A DNA stretch of 64,000 nt, taken from the NCBI RefSeq assembly GCF_900607235.1, contig NZ_LR027857.1:1-64000 (forward strand), given 5' to 3'. Below, one piece after another: positions 56,609 to 63,730 of this stretch. This stretch comes from Olivibacter jilunii (lineage in GTDB: Bacteria; Bacteroidota; Bacteroidia; Sphingobacteriales; Sphingobacteriaceae). A program made the translations under genes and the position numbers. The notes beneath the pieces are model-generated. The model saw only the letters and a program-made list of their open reading frames with translations, was not told the origin of the DNA and made no database searches. Each line of letters begins with the position of its first letter. Positions within the stretch are counted from its first letter, which is position 1.

Positions 56609-59600
56609 TTAGAATGTCACATTAACTCCTACAAATAATGTTCTTGGCATTGGGTAACCAAAACCCGGATTTTCGGGATCTCCCCCTGTAAACCGGTCAT
56701 CTCCCCAAGTTTTCTTCAGCGTAAACAAGTTTTGACCTGATACGTAAAGTCGAAGTCTGCTTAAGTGCCAAGAATCCATCCACTTTTGAGGGAATGTATA
56801 GCCGATATCTAATGTTCGCAACTTGATATAAGATCCGTTTTCAATAAAGTAGGTTGATAACCTTTTTTCTCCATTTGCATCACGCCTAGATAAAGCAGGG
56901 ATGTCTGAGTCCGGGTTATGAGGTGTCCACGCGTCTAGTATGCGACTGGGATGATTCCGGTCATTCTGAACTCCGATATTCCAGAAATCGCTTAGTTCTT
57001 TCCACGTATTACGAACATCATTCCCAAATACGCCTTGAAGGAAAAAGGTTATATCGAAATTTTTGTAACGCGCCTCGAAATTTAAGCCTGCCATTAAATC
57101 AGGATCGGTAATCGCAATCCATGTACGATCATAAATTTCGTTAATCACGCCGTCACCATCGAGATCCTTATAGCGAATCCTACCGACCCCTTTTCCTTGC
57201 TGTTGTGGCGCATTATCAACTTCTTCCTGGGTTTTGAAAATACCATCGGCTACCAATCCGTATAACGAGTTTAACGGCCGACCAATAATATCATCCGTTA
57301 AGCCATTTCCACCATAAGCAAAGCGAACATTTGCTGGTACATCGTGCACTTCATTTTTATAGGCCGAAAAATTCCCTGTGATCGTGTATGAAAAGTCATT
57401 TCTTGATTCCCCCCAGCTGAGCAAAAATTCGAAACCTTTGTTGGTCATATTGGCTCCATTCACCCACCGGTAACCTCCTTCTCCCAAGGCTGCAATGTAA
57501 GGCGGTTCAAAAAGCATATCCGTGGTCTTTTTGGTAAACCAATCAAAGGACCCCGATAAGCGATTATCAAGAAACGCATAGTCGACCCCTATATTGGTCT
57601 GCGTTGTTGTTTCCCATTTGAGGTCAGGATTCCCCAAACTACTCCTTCTGTAACCAGATGGAATATTACCTGAGGGATTCCCGCCTATTGCATAGGAGGT
57701 GCCATTCACATCCGGAACATAAATATCGGTGAATCTCCCCGTTAAAACAGGTTGTGAGTTACCATTTTTACCCCAGCTGGCGCGGAGTTTCAAATCTGAT
57801 AAAAAATCAGCTTGTTTCAAAAATGCTTCATCTTTTAATCTCCATCCCGCTGAAAAAGCCGGGAAGTTACCATATCGATTATTCTCTCCAAAAACGGAGG
57901 CGCCATCACGTCTAAAAGTGGCCGACAGCAGATATTTGGATTTATAAGCATAGTTGATTTTTCCAAAGAAGGACAAAATACGCCGTTCGTTTCCCCCTCC
58001 CGCGAGGTCCCTTCTTTCTCCCGTAGCAGTAGATAGATAGGCATAAGCTCGGTCTTCCAGCAGAATCCCTTCGCGATATACATTTACACTTTCATTGGTA
58101 AATTTATAGGTTTCAATACCTCCTAAGATATCGAAGCGATTGTTATTCAACTCCAAGTTATAGACTAAGGTATTGGTCCAGGTTTGACCGATATCGTGCC
58201 AGTTGTTTTGTCTAACCCCATTTAAACTGCTGCTTTTGCCCCCTGCCTCTTCCCACTTCCGCTGGATATTTCGATCATACCACATACTGTAATCGACACC
58301 ATATTGTGTTTTAAAGTTCAGGTTATCTAATATTTTCACATTAGCATAGGCAGTTCCCAAAACCTTCATAAAATTTCCAATGTTATCTTTATTAAGCATT
58401 AGGTCACGGATTGGGTTATTAAAGTCATCCATGCCTAACGGCATAGCTACACCACCCCAAGCTCCGTTGTTATCGTACACCGGAATGTTCGGAGGCATAA
58501 CTAAAAATTCGTAAGTTCGGCTGACATCCCGAAAACGCAGATGGGTAAGCGTTAAATTTTCGCCGATCGTCACTCGTCCGTTGAGTAATTGGTATTCGTT
58601 ATTAAAGCGTCCTGCCAAACGTTTAAAATATGAAGTAAGCTGTGTACCTTCGTTGTTATAATAATTCAAAGAAAAGAGGCTAGTCGATTTTTCACCTCCC
58701 CCCGTTATTGTCAACTGGTGATTGGTTTGAATCCCCTCCCTCGTCCCTTCCTTAAACCAATTTGTGTTTGATGAAGGCATTGTTTGAGCCGCATTTAACC
58801 ACGGAATTGGTGTTACACTGTTTAGTACCGGGACACCATTGTTATCATAGTTCCAATCGTAATCATAAATCCGTATCGCAGTAGACGGATCATCCCCATC
58901 ATTAACAGTAGCTTGCCATAGGCCACGCCCATAACCAACGGCATCGAGCATTTTTGGTACACCGGTAATCTTAGATGTTCCGACATAACCTTCATAGGTG
59001 ATCTGTGTACCTCCTTTTTGTCCTTTCCTTGTGTTTACCAGAATAACACCCCCAGCTGCACGCGCACCATAAATAGAAGCGGATGACGCGTCTTTCAAGA
59101 TCTGAATCGATTCAATATCATTAGGATTGATATCCCGAAGATTGATATTTACCGGTTGTCCATCAAGTACGATCAACGCCGGCGCAGAATTGAAGGAAGT
59201 AACTCCGCGAACCTGGATACCTACGTTTTCGGCCGGGTTACCATCGGTTGTGATCCGGACGCCCGGAATTTTACCTTGGAGGGATCGCATCACATTGGCG
59301 CTGGGTGTTTTCGTAAAATCTGCTCTTTTTATCAAGCTGACAGCTCCTGTTAAATCCGCTTTCTTTTGGGTCATGTAACCAGTTGAAACAACCACCTCTT
59401 CGAGTGCTTGCGCATCATCGCTTAAGGTAACCGTATACTCACGAACACTCGTCAACGTTAATTCTAAAACCTCTTTTCCGACATATGTAAATAGCAAATG
59501 CGTTGTGTTAATGGGCACATCCATTTCAAAACGTCCCAAGGAATCGGTTTGCGTGCTGGCGGCGATGCCCTTTACGGACACACTAACACCGGCCAACCGT

Positions 59601-59791
59601 TCCCCCGCTTCATCTAGTACACGACCAATGATTTTTCGGGTTTGCTGACGGGCATGCGCTTCGAAAGTTTGTGCACCGATCAGGTAAATGAGCAATGTGC
59701 CTACACATAACGCTCGTATAAAAGGTATAGGCAAAAGAGTCTCTCCTCTACAGCGCCATGCTGCGAGTCGTTGTAAAAAATTCATTAGCAT
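56609..59791 (-). CDS. SusC/RagA-family TonB-dependent transporter, PUL 3
   Basis: 1060 aa. Signal segment (FIRALCVGTLLIYLIGAQTFEAHA), carboxypeptidase-regulatory-like domain (IIGRVLDEAGERLAGVSVSV), TonB-box-like LEEVVVSTGYMTQKK, plug (IVLDGQ, ILKDASSASIYGARAAGGV) and barrel ending in NVTF. M3 (59783-59785) is an alternative start. Its mRNA probably has a long leader of about 290 nt, since the best promoter lies at 60089-60117, and the region upstream carries three LacI-type operators and one AraC-type box. Confidence 0.93.
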   Translation of the reverse strand: MLMNFLQRLAAWRCRGETLLPIPFIRALCVGTLLIYLIGAQTFEAHARQQTRKIIGRVLDEAGERLAGVSVSVKGIAASTQTDSLGRFEMDVPINTTHLLFTYVGKEVLELTLTSVREYTVTLSDDAQALEEVVVSTGYMTQKKADLTGAVSLIKRADFTKTPSANVMRSLQGKIPGVRITTDGNPAENVGIQVRGVTSFNSAPALIVLDGQPVNINLRDINPNDIESIQILKDASSASIYGARAAGGVILVNTRKGQKGGTQITYEGYVGTSKITGVPKMLDAVGYGRGLWQATVNDGDDPSTAIRIYDYDWNYDNNGVPVLNSVTPIPWLNAAQTMPSSNTNWFKEGTREGIQTNHQLTITGGGEKSTSLFSLNYYNNEGTQLTSYFKRLAGRFNNEYQLLNGRVTIGENLTLTHLRFRDVSRTYEFLVMPPNIPVYDNNGAWGGVAMPLGMDDFNNPIRDLMLNKDNIGNFMKVLGTAYANVKILDNLNFKTQYGVDYSMWYDRNIQRKWEEAGGKSSSLNGVRQNNWHDIGQTWTNTLVYNLELNNNRFDILGGIETYKFTNESVNVYREGILLEDRAYAYLSTATGERRDLAGGGNERRILSFFGKINYAYKSKYLLSATFRRDGASVFGENNRYGNFPAFSAGWRLKDEAFLKQADFLSDLKLRASWGKNGNSQPVLTGRFTDIYVPDVNGTSYAIGGNPSGNIPSGYRRSSLGNPDLKWETTTQTNIGVDYAFLDNRLSGSFDWFTKKTTDMLFEPPYIAALGEGGYRWVNGANMTNKGFEFLLSWGESRNDFSYTITGNFSAYKNEVHDVPANVRFAYGGNGLTDDIIGRPLNSLYGLVADGIFKTQEEVDNAPQQQGKGVGRIRYKDLDGDGVINEIYDRTWIAITDPDLMAGLNFEARYKNFDITFFLQGVFGNDVRNTWKELSDFWNIGVQNDRNHPSRILDAWTPHNPDSDIPALSRRDANGEKRLSTYFIENGSYIKLRTLDIGYTFPQKWMDSWHLSRLRLYVSGQNLFTLKKTWGDDRFTGGDPENPGFGYPMPRTLFVGVNVTF

Positions 59792-59902
59792 AATGAGTTA
59801 AGTTTTCTAATTGGTTCGTTATTCGCTCCTATCGGGCGCAAGCTCAAACTTTCGATAGGAGCTTAACCTGAATTGAATGATTGTTTCATAAGTTTTTCAT
59901 TA

Positions 59903-59918
59903 GCTTAATCGATTAAAC
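59903..59918. promoter_or_regulatory. LacI-type operator O1, PUL 3 susC leader
   Basis: GCTTAATCGATTAAAC, whose central 12 bp TTAATCGATTAA are a perfect palindrome. It lies 112 bp upstream of the susC start and, if transcription begins near 60085, inside the leader, where a looping or roadblock site would be. Confidence 0.65.
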
Positions 59919-59980
59919 AAATGTGTTTTAAATATCCCCGTTTCTAATTCTGTTTATCGTAATTTTATTAGCAAGTCTCT

Positions 59981-59996
59981 CTTTAAACGTTTAAGC
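59981..59996. promoter_or_regulatory. LacI-type operator O2, PUL 3 susC leader
   Basis: CTTTAAACGTTTAAGC, with the perfect 12-bp palindrome TTAAACGTTTAA. It is centred 78 bp from O1 and 89 bp from O3. Confidence 0.65.
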
Positions 59997-60069
59997 AAAC
60001 TGCTTCTGTGACCGTATCAAGGAGATTAGTAAGAAGAAAAATATTTGGCTTATAATGATACAATATTAA

Positions 60070-60085
60070 GCTTAATCGGTTAAGC
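60070..60085. promoter_or_regulatory. LacI-type operator O3 at the predicted susC transcription start
   Basis: GCTTAATCGGTTAAGC, symmetrical except for one central pair. It starts 3 nt downstream of the predicted -7 box of the PUL 3 susC promoter, the classical position for repression. Confidence 0.65.
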
Positions 60086-60088
60086 AAG

Positions 60089-60117
60089 CAAATTTATTGT
60101 TCTACAAATTGTATCAA
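60089..60117 (-). promoter_or_regulatory. candidate promoter of PUL 3 susC
   Basis: On the minus strand TAAATTTG (60089-60096) fits the TAnnTTTG -7 consensus. A TTG (60115-60117) 18 nt upstream can serve as -33; it lies inside the proximal half-site of the AraC-type box. With O3 directly downstream, activator box, promoter and repressor site are nested in the expected order. Confidence 0.55.
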
Positions 60118-60139
60118 TGATTCGTCTATTTGTCTCAAA
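60110..60139 (-). promoter_or_regulatory. HTCS/AraC-type direct-repeat box, PUL 3 susC
   Basis: On the plus strand TGTATCAAT and TGTCTCAAA start 21 bp apart; in gene orientation TTTGAGACA-N12-ATTGATACA with the spacer containing CGAA. Both half-sites are good. It would bring PUL 3 under the regulator encoded beside PUL 1, in addition to LacI control. Confidence 0.6.
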
Positions 60140-60165
60140 TAGAATAAATAGCAGAGAAGTAATAA

Positions 60166-60194
60166 AATAGTAAAGGGAGCGGTTAACCACTCCC
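60166..60194 (-). terminator. terminator of the fucose-oxidation operon
   Basis: GGGAG-c-GGTTAACC-a-CTCCC (60175-60194) forms a stem with self-complementary core. On the minus strand it is followed by TTTACTATTTTATT. It lies 44 nt after the SDR stop codon and separates the oxidation operon from the susC promoter. Confidence 0.7.
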
Positions 60195-60237
60195 CAATTA
60201 CCAATTTCCTCATTTCCTATTTCAGTAAAAGCGATCT

Positions 60238-61029
60238 TTAAATTCCGGCGCCTACGGCGCGATCGAGATGCACATAACCGCCGTCTACATGGATTAATTG
60301 CCCCGTTGTATGGGAAGACTGGGGCGATAATAAAAACACGGCCATGGCTGCAATTTCTTCAGACGTAGTCATTCGATTTTCCAGTGGGATTCTGCTTGTT
60401 ATTTGTCTAAGCGTTTCCTCTGGATTGTCTAAGGTTTGTATCCAGCTATCATATTGAGGTGTGGCACATTCTGCTACGACGATGGCGTTGACTCGAATAT
60501 GATAAGGCAATAGTTCGACAGCCCATTCCCGCGTCAGTGCATTCCTTGCTCCATTGGAAGCTGCATAGGCGGATGTTCCTCCCTGTCCGGTTTCGGCCGT
60601 TTTTGAGCTAATGTTCAGAATCACCCCTTTATGCTCTTTGAGTGAAGGTAGCGCATAATGCGCCATAAGATAATAATGTACTAAACTATTATGAAGTCCT
60701 TTCAAAAACAACTCGTAATTTCCACTCTCTAAACTGACTCCATCGTTCAGTCCGGCATTGTTTACCAGCCCATCAATTCTACCGAACTTCCTTAAGGTCT
60801 GCTCCACAGCATTCTTACAGGCCTCTGCTTGGGTTAATTCGGCTTCCACACCGAAAGCCCGTCCACCCTGCGCAATAATTTCATCCACAACGGTATCATT
60901 GTCGGGCTTTTTTCTACCAATAATAACCGGTACAGCCCCTTCCTTTGCTAAGGTCACCGCTATACTTCGGCCAATACCTTTCGCTCCCCCTGTTACAATG
61001 ATGATTTTATCTTTAAGTTTTAAATCCAT
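60238..61029 (-). CDS. SDR-family L-fucose (D-arabinose) 1-dehydrogenase, catalytic Lys replaced
   Basis: 263 aa with N-terminal TGGAKGIG, NNAG, and the VVAECATPQYDSWI segment resembling L-fucose dehydrogenases, which oxidise L-fucose or D-arabinose to the lactone. Ser142 and Tyr155 are in place, but the usual YxxxK reads Y155-A-A-S-N159: codon AAT where lysine is expected. The two other complete SDRs in this window keep the lysine. It is the last gene of the oxidation operon, followed by a terminator and preceded by a repeat-filled 90-nt gap after the lactonase gene. Confidence 0.8.
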   Translation of the reverse strand: MDLKLKDKIIIVTGGAKGIGRSIAVTLAKEGAVPVIIGRKKPDNDTVVDEIIAQGGRAFGVEAELTQAEACKNAVEQTLRKFGRIDGLVNNAGLNDGVSLESGNYELFLKGLHNSLVHYYLMAHYALPSLKEHKGVILNISSKTAETGQGGTSAYAASNGARNALTREWAVELLPYHIRVNAIVVAECATPQYDSWIQTLDNPEETLRQITSRIPLENRMTTSEEIAAMAVFLLSPQSSHTTGQLIHVDGGYVHLDRAVGAGI

Positions 61030-61036
61030 TTGTTGT

Positions 61037-61119
61037 AGCTTTGAGCTATCAGCTTTCGGTTTTCAGCTTTCTGCTCAGCGAAATTAGCTGATGGCTGATA
61101 TCCGATAGCCGACAGCTAA
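61037..61119. repeat. opposed heptamer arrays (AGCTTTC type) forming an inverted repeat
   Basis: Six units from 61037 (AGCTTTG, AGCTATC, AGCTTTC, GGTTTTC, AGCTTTC, TGCTCAG) are followed by five of the complementary type from 61085 (TAGCTGA, TGGCTGA, TATCCGA, TAGCCGA, CAGCTAA), all at 7-bp period. The two halves can pair (AGCTATCAGC with GCTGATGGCT, one mismatch), so the intercistronic mRNA would fold into a long imperfect hairpin. Confidence 0.7.
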
Positions 61120-61953
61120 TTAAAGTCTGTAAAATTCCTCTGCGTTTTTATACCATATCGCTTCTTGCTCCGCTAATGTTAGCGATCCGAGATGCTTATC
61201 TAACAAACTTACAACCTGTTCATATTGGGCCGCCACCAGGCAAACCGGCCAATCGGAACCGAACATAAGTCTGGAAGGGCCAAACGTATCCAAGAGATGA
61301 TTGATATAAAATGAAAAATCATCCATCTTCCAGTGCTTCCAATTCGCTTCGGTCACCATGCCCGACAGCTTGCAATATAAGTTGTTATGACGCGCTAATA
61401 GGGCCATCTCGGTTGCCCAAGGTTCTGTCTTTTTAGCAGCGATGTAAGGCTTAGCTAAGTGATCGATTACAAAGCGTTGTTCACTATCGAAATGCGTAAG
61501 GAACTTAATGACAGCAGGTAATTGCTTAGGTTTAACCAATATATCATAACTAAATCCAAATTTGTGCAATGCTGCCACACCTCGGATAAAGGATGGACTC
61601 AACATAAAGTGAGGGTCGGGCTCTCCTTGCAAAATATGCCTGAATCCTTTCAATTTGGGAAACAGACTATAATGAGCCAAACGCTCTTCGATATGTGCAG
61701 TTTTCAAATCGACCCAGCCCACTACGCCTTTAATGAACGAGAATTGTTTTGCCAGATTCAGCAAAAAGTTAGTCTCCTGTTCAGACTGATCAGCTTGTAC
61801 AGCTACGCAAGCATCGACTTCATTGGCTTGCAAAAGGCCCTCCAAATCCGTAGGTAAAAAGTCATGCTGGATAGCGGCCATGTCGTCTGTTATCCAAGCA
61901 TCTTTCACAGCATTATAATTCCAAAAATGTTGATGCGAATCAATGCGCTTCAT
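61120..61953 (-). CDS. L-fuconolactonase-type amidohydrolase (COG3618)
   Basis: 277-aa TIM-barrel hydrolase with HxH at residues 7-9 (DSHQHFW), a metal-site His in FVIDHLAKP and the terminal Asp in FGSDWPVC, the pattern of fucono- and rhamnono-lactonases. It would open L-fucono-1,5-lactone (or D-arabinonolactone) to the acid. Its first 14 nt overlap the end of the FAH-family gene, suggesting coupled translation. Confidence 0.85.
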   Translation of the reverse strand: MKRIDSHQHFWNYNAVKDAWITDDMAAIQHDFLPTDLEGLLQANEVDACVAVQADQSEQETNFLLNLAKQFSFIKGVVGWVDLKTAHIEERLAHYSLFPKLKGFRHILQGEPDPHFMLSPSFIRGVAALHKFGFSYDILVKPKQLPAVIKFLTHFDSEQRFVIDHLAKPYIAAKKTEPWATEMALLARHNNLYCKLSGMVTEANWKHWKMDDFSFYINHLLDTFGPSRLMFGSDWPVCLVAAQYEQVVSLLDKHLGSLTLAEQEAIWYKNAEEFYRL

Positions 61954-62797
61954 AAGCTTTTACTACTTGTTTAGAGGTGCCTAGACCTTCAGCTCCCAAC
62001 TCCACTATATCCCCAGGCTTTAAGTATACGGGTGGATTAAATCCGAGACCCACTCCTGCCGGTGTTCCTGTAGAGATAACATCTCCAGGCAATAAGGTCA
62101 TAAACTGGCTAATATACGAAACAATGAATGGTACTTTAAAAATTAGATTCTTAGTATTGCCATCTTGAACAACTTTACCATTAACACTGAGCCATAAACG
62201 GACATTATTTATATCGCTTATCTCATCTTGGGTCGCCAAAAAAGGACCTATAGGAGCAAAGGTATCGCATCCTTTTCCCTTATCCCATGTTCCGCCGCGC
62301 TCTAATTGATATTCTCTTTCAGAGACATCATTATGTAATACATAACCAGCAACATAATCCATGGCTGCTGTCTCTTCTACGTAACTCGCTTTCTTTCCAA
62401 TGACAATACCAAATTCGACCTCCCAGTCCGTTTTAGTAGAACCTTTCGGTATAACGATCGCATCATTTGGTCCAACCATTGAAGTGGTCGATTTCATAAA
62501 TATGATGGGTTCGGCAGGAATCTTCGCATTGGTTTCTTCTGCATGATCGCGATAGTTCAAACCAATACAGACAATTTTTGATGGCCTGGCAATCGGGCTG
62601 CCCAGTCGCGTTCCTTCGGGGACCTCCACTAAGGTTTCCTTATTTGCCTTTATAAACTCTTCTAAGCGAGCCAATCCATTTTCTTGGAAGAACTGCTCGT
62701 TAAAATCACCGCCGAAAGCGGATACATCGTAATTTTTTTCTTCTATCTGTACACCTATTTTTTCACGGCTAGGCTCACCGTAACGGATTAGTTTCAT
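61940..62797 (-). CDS. FAH-family hydrolase, probable 2,4-diketo-3-deoxy-L-fuconate hydrolase
   Basis: 285 aa. Fumarylacetoacetate-hydrolase fold with IVCIGLNYRDHAEE, metal-ligand acids in DWEVEFGIVIG, YVLHNDVSEREYQ and the terminal GDVISTGTPAGVG. In the L-fucose pathway of Xanthomonas-type, this enzyme splits 2,4-diketo-3-deoxy-L-fuconate into pyruvate and L-lactate. FAH relatives also act as 2-keto-3-deoxy-D-arabinonate dehydratase, so a D-arabinose role is possible. Confidence 0.82.
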   Translation of the reverse strand: MKLIRYGEPSREKIGVQIEEKNYDVSAFGGDFNEQFFQENGLARLEEFIKANKETLVEVPEGTRLGSPIARPSKIVCIGLNYRDHAEETNAKIPAEPIIFMKSTTSMVGPNDAIVIPKGSTKTDWEVEFGIVIGKKASYVEETAAMDYVAGYVLHNDVSEREYQLERGGTWDKGKGCDTFAPIGPFLATQDEISDINNVRLWLSVNGKVVQDGNTKNLIFKVPFIVSYISQFMTLLPGDVISTGTPAGVGLGFNPPVYLKPGDIVELGAEGLGTSKQVVKAYEAH

Positions 62798-62806
62798 ATT
62801 ATTATT

Positions 62807-62897
62807 AGCTTTTAGCTTTTAGCTATCAGGCATCGGCCTTCAGCTTTAATTCGTTTTCAATTGGCCGAAAGCTGACTTCTGAAAGCAGAAAGCTGTT
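62807..62897. repeat. opposed heptamer arrays between the FAH and SDR genes
   Basis: Six AGCTTTT/AGCTATC/GGCCTTC-type units (62807-62848), a 14-nt AT-rich spacer, then five complementary units (GGCCGAA, AGCTGAC, TTCTGAA, AGCAGAA, AGCTGTT; 62863-62897). The last unit runs into the SDR stop codon. TCAGCTTT pairs with AAAGCTGA across the spacer. Confidence 0.7.
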
Positions 62898-63663
62898 AAT
62901 TATTCAACTTAATAAAGCCTCCATCAATTGGATAGTCATTGCCCGTAATGAAATCAGCTTCGTCAGAACATAGATAAAGTGCTAACGAGGCTATTTCCTC
63001 CGGTTTAGCCATCCGTCCAATGGGCTGGCTAGCGGCTAATTTAGCAAACATTTCTTCTTCTTTGCCCGGATAATTTTTAGCAATAAAGCCGTCCACAAAA
63101 GGTGTATGTACTCTTGCCGGCGAAATACTATTACAGCGTATCCCATAATCAATATAATCACGAGCAACCGACAATGTCATCGCAGCAATAGCACCTTTGC
63201 TCATGGAATAGGCAAATCGATCAGTAATACCAACCTGTGAGGCAATTGATGCCAAATTCAGAATGGCACCCTTTTTTCGCTCTTTCATCAAGGGGATAAC
63301 ACTAAACAAAGCATTATAAGCTCCTTTGACATTCACACTGTAAACACGTTCGAAATCTTCCACTTTACAGTTTTCTAAATTGCCGACATGAGCAATACCG
63401 GCATTATTCACCAAAATATCCACCGCTCCGATTCCCTGCACAACCGCTAGCATTTCGCTTTGATCGCTCACATTCACAGCGTGAGAGAAAGCCTTCCCAC
63501 CGGCTTCCTTAATCTCGTCTCTAACAGCCGAAGCCGCTGACTCATTAAGTTCTAATATATGCACTTCAGCCCCCTGCTTTCCAAACAACAAGCTGATTGC
63601 TCTTCCGATACCACTTCCCCCTCCTGTAATAATCGCTTTTTTTCCAGTTAAATCAAACATCAT
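62896..63663 (-). CDS. SDR-family 2-keto-3-deoxy-L-fuconate dehydrogenase
   Basis: 255 aa; TGGGSGIG nucleotide motif, NNAG, intact FAYSMSK catalytic pair and the segment SPARVHTPFVDGFIAKNYPG typical of 2-keto-3-deoxy-L-fuconate 4-dehydrogenases. It makes the 2,4-diketo acid used by the FAH enzyme encoded next, and receives its substrate from the UxaA-family dehydratase encoded upstream. M2 is an equally good start. Confidence 0.83.
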   Translation of the reverse strand: MMFDLTGKKAIITGGGSGIGRAISLLFGKQGAEVHILELNESAASAVRDEIKEAGGKAFSHAVNVSDQSEMLAVVQGIGAVDILVNNAGIAHVGNLENCKVEDFERVYSVNVKGAYNALFSVIPLMKERKKGAILNLASIASQVGITDRFAYSMSKGAIAAMTLSVARDYIDYGIRCNSISPARVHTPFVDGFIAKNYPGKEEEMFAKLAASQPIGRMAKPEEIASLALYLCSDEADFITGNDYPIDGGFIKLNN

Positions 63664-63674
63664 ATTTTATTTTT

Positions 63675-63730
63675 AGCTATCGGCCTTCAGCATTCAGCTT
63701 TCAGCCCCTTTATACCTCTCACCTTACACC
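63675..63730. repeat. two adjoining heptamer arrays after the UxaA-family gene
   Basis: AGCTATC, GGCCTTC, AGCATTC, AGCTTTC, AGCCCCT (63675-63709) are followed in register by TTATACC, TCTCACC, TTACACC (63710-63730). They fill nearly the whole gap between the dehydratase and the SDR gene. Confidence 0.65.
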
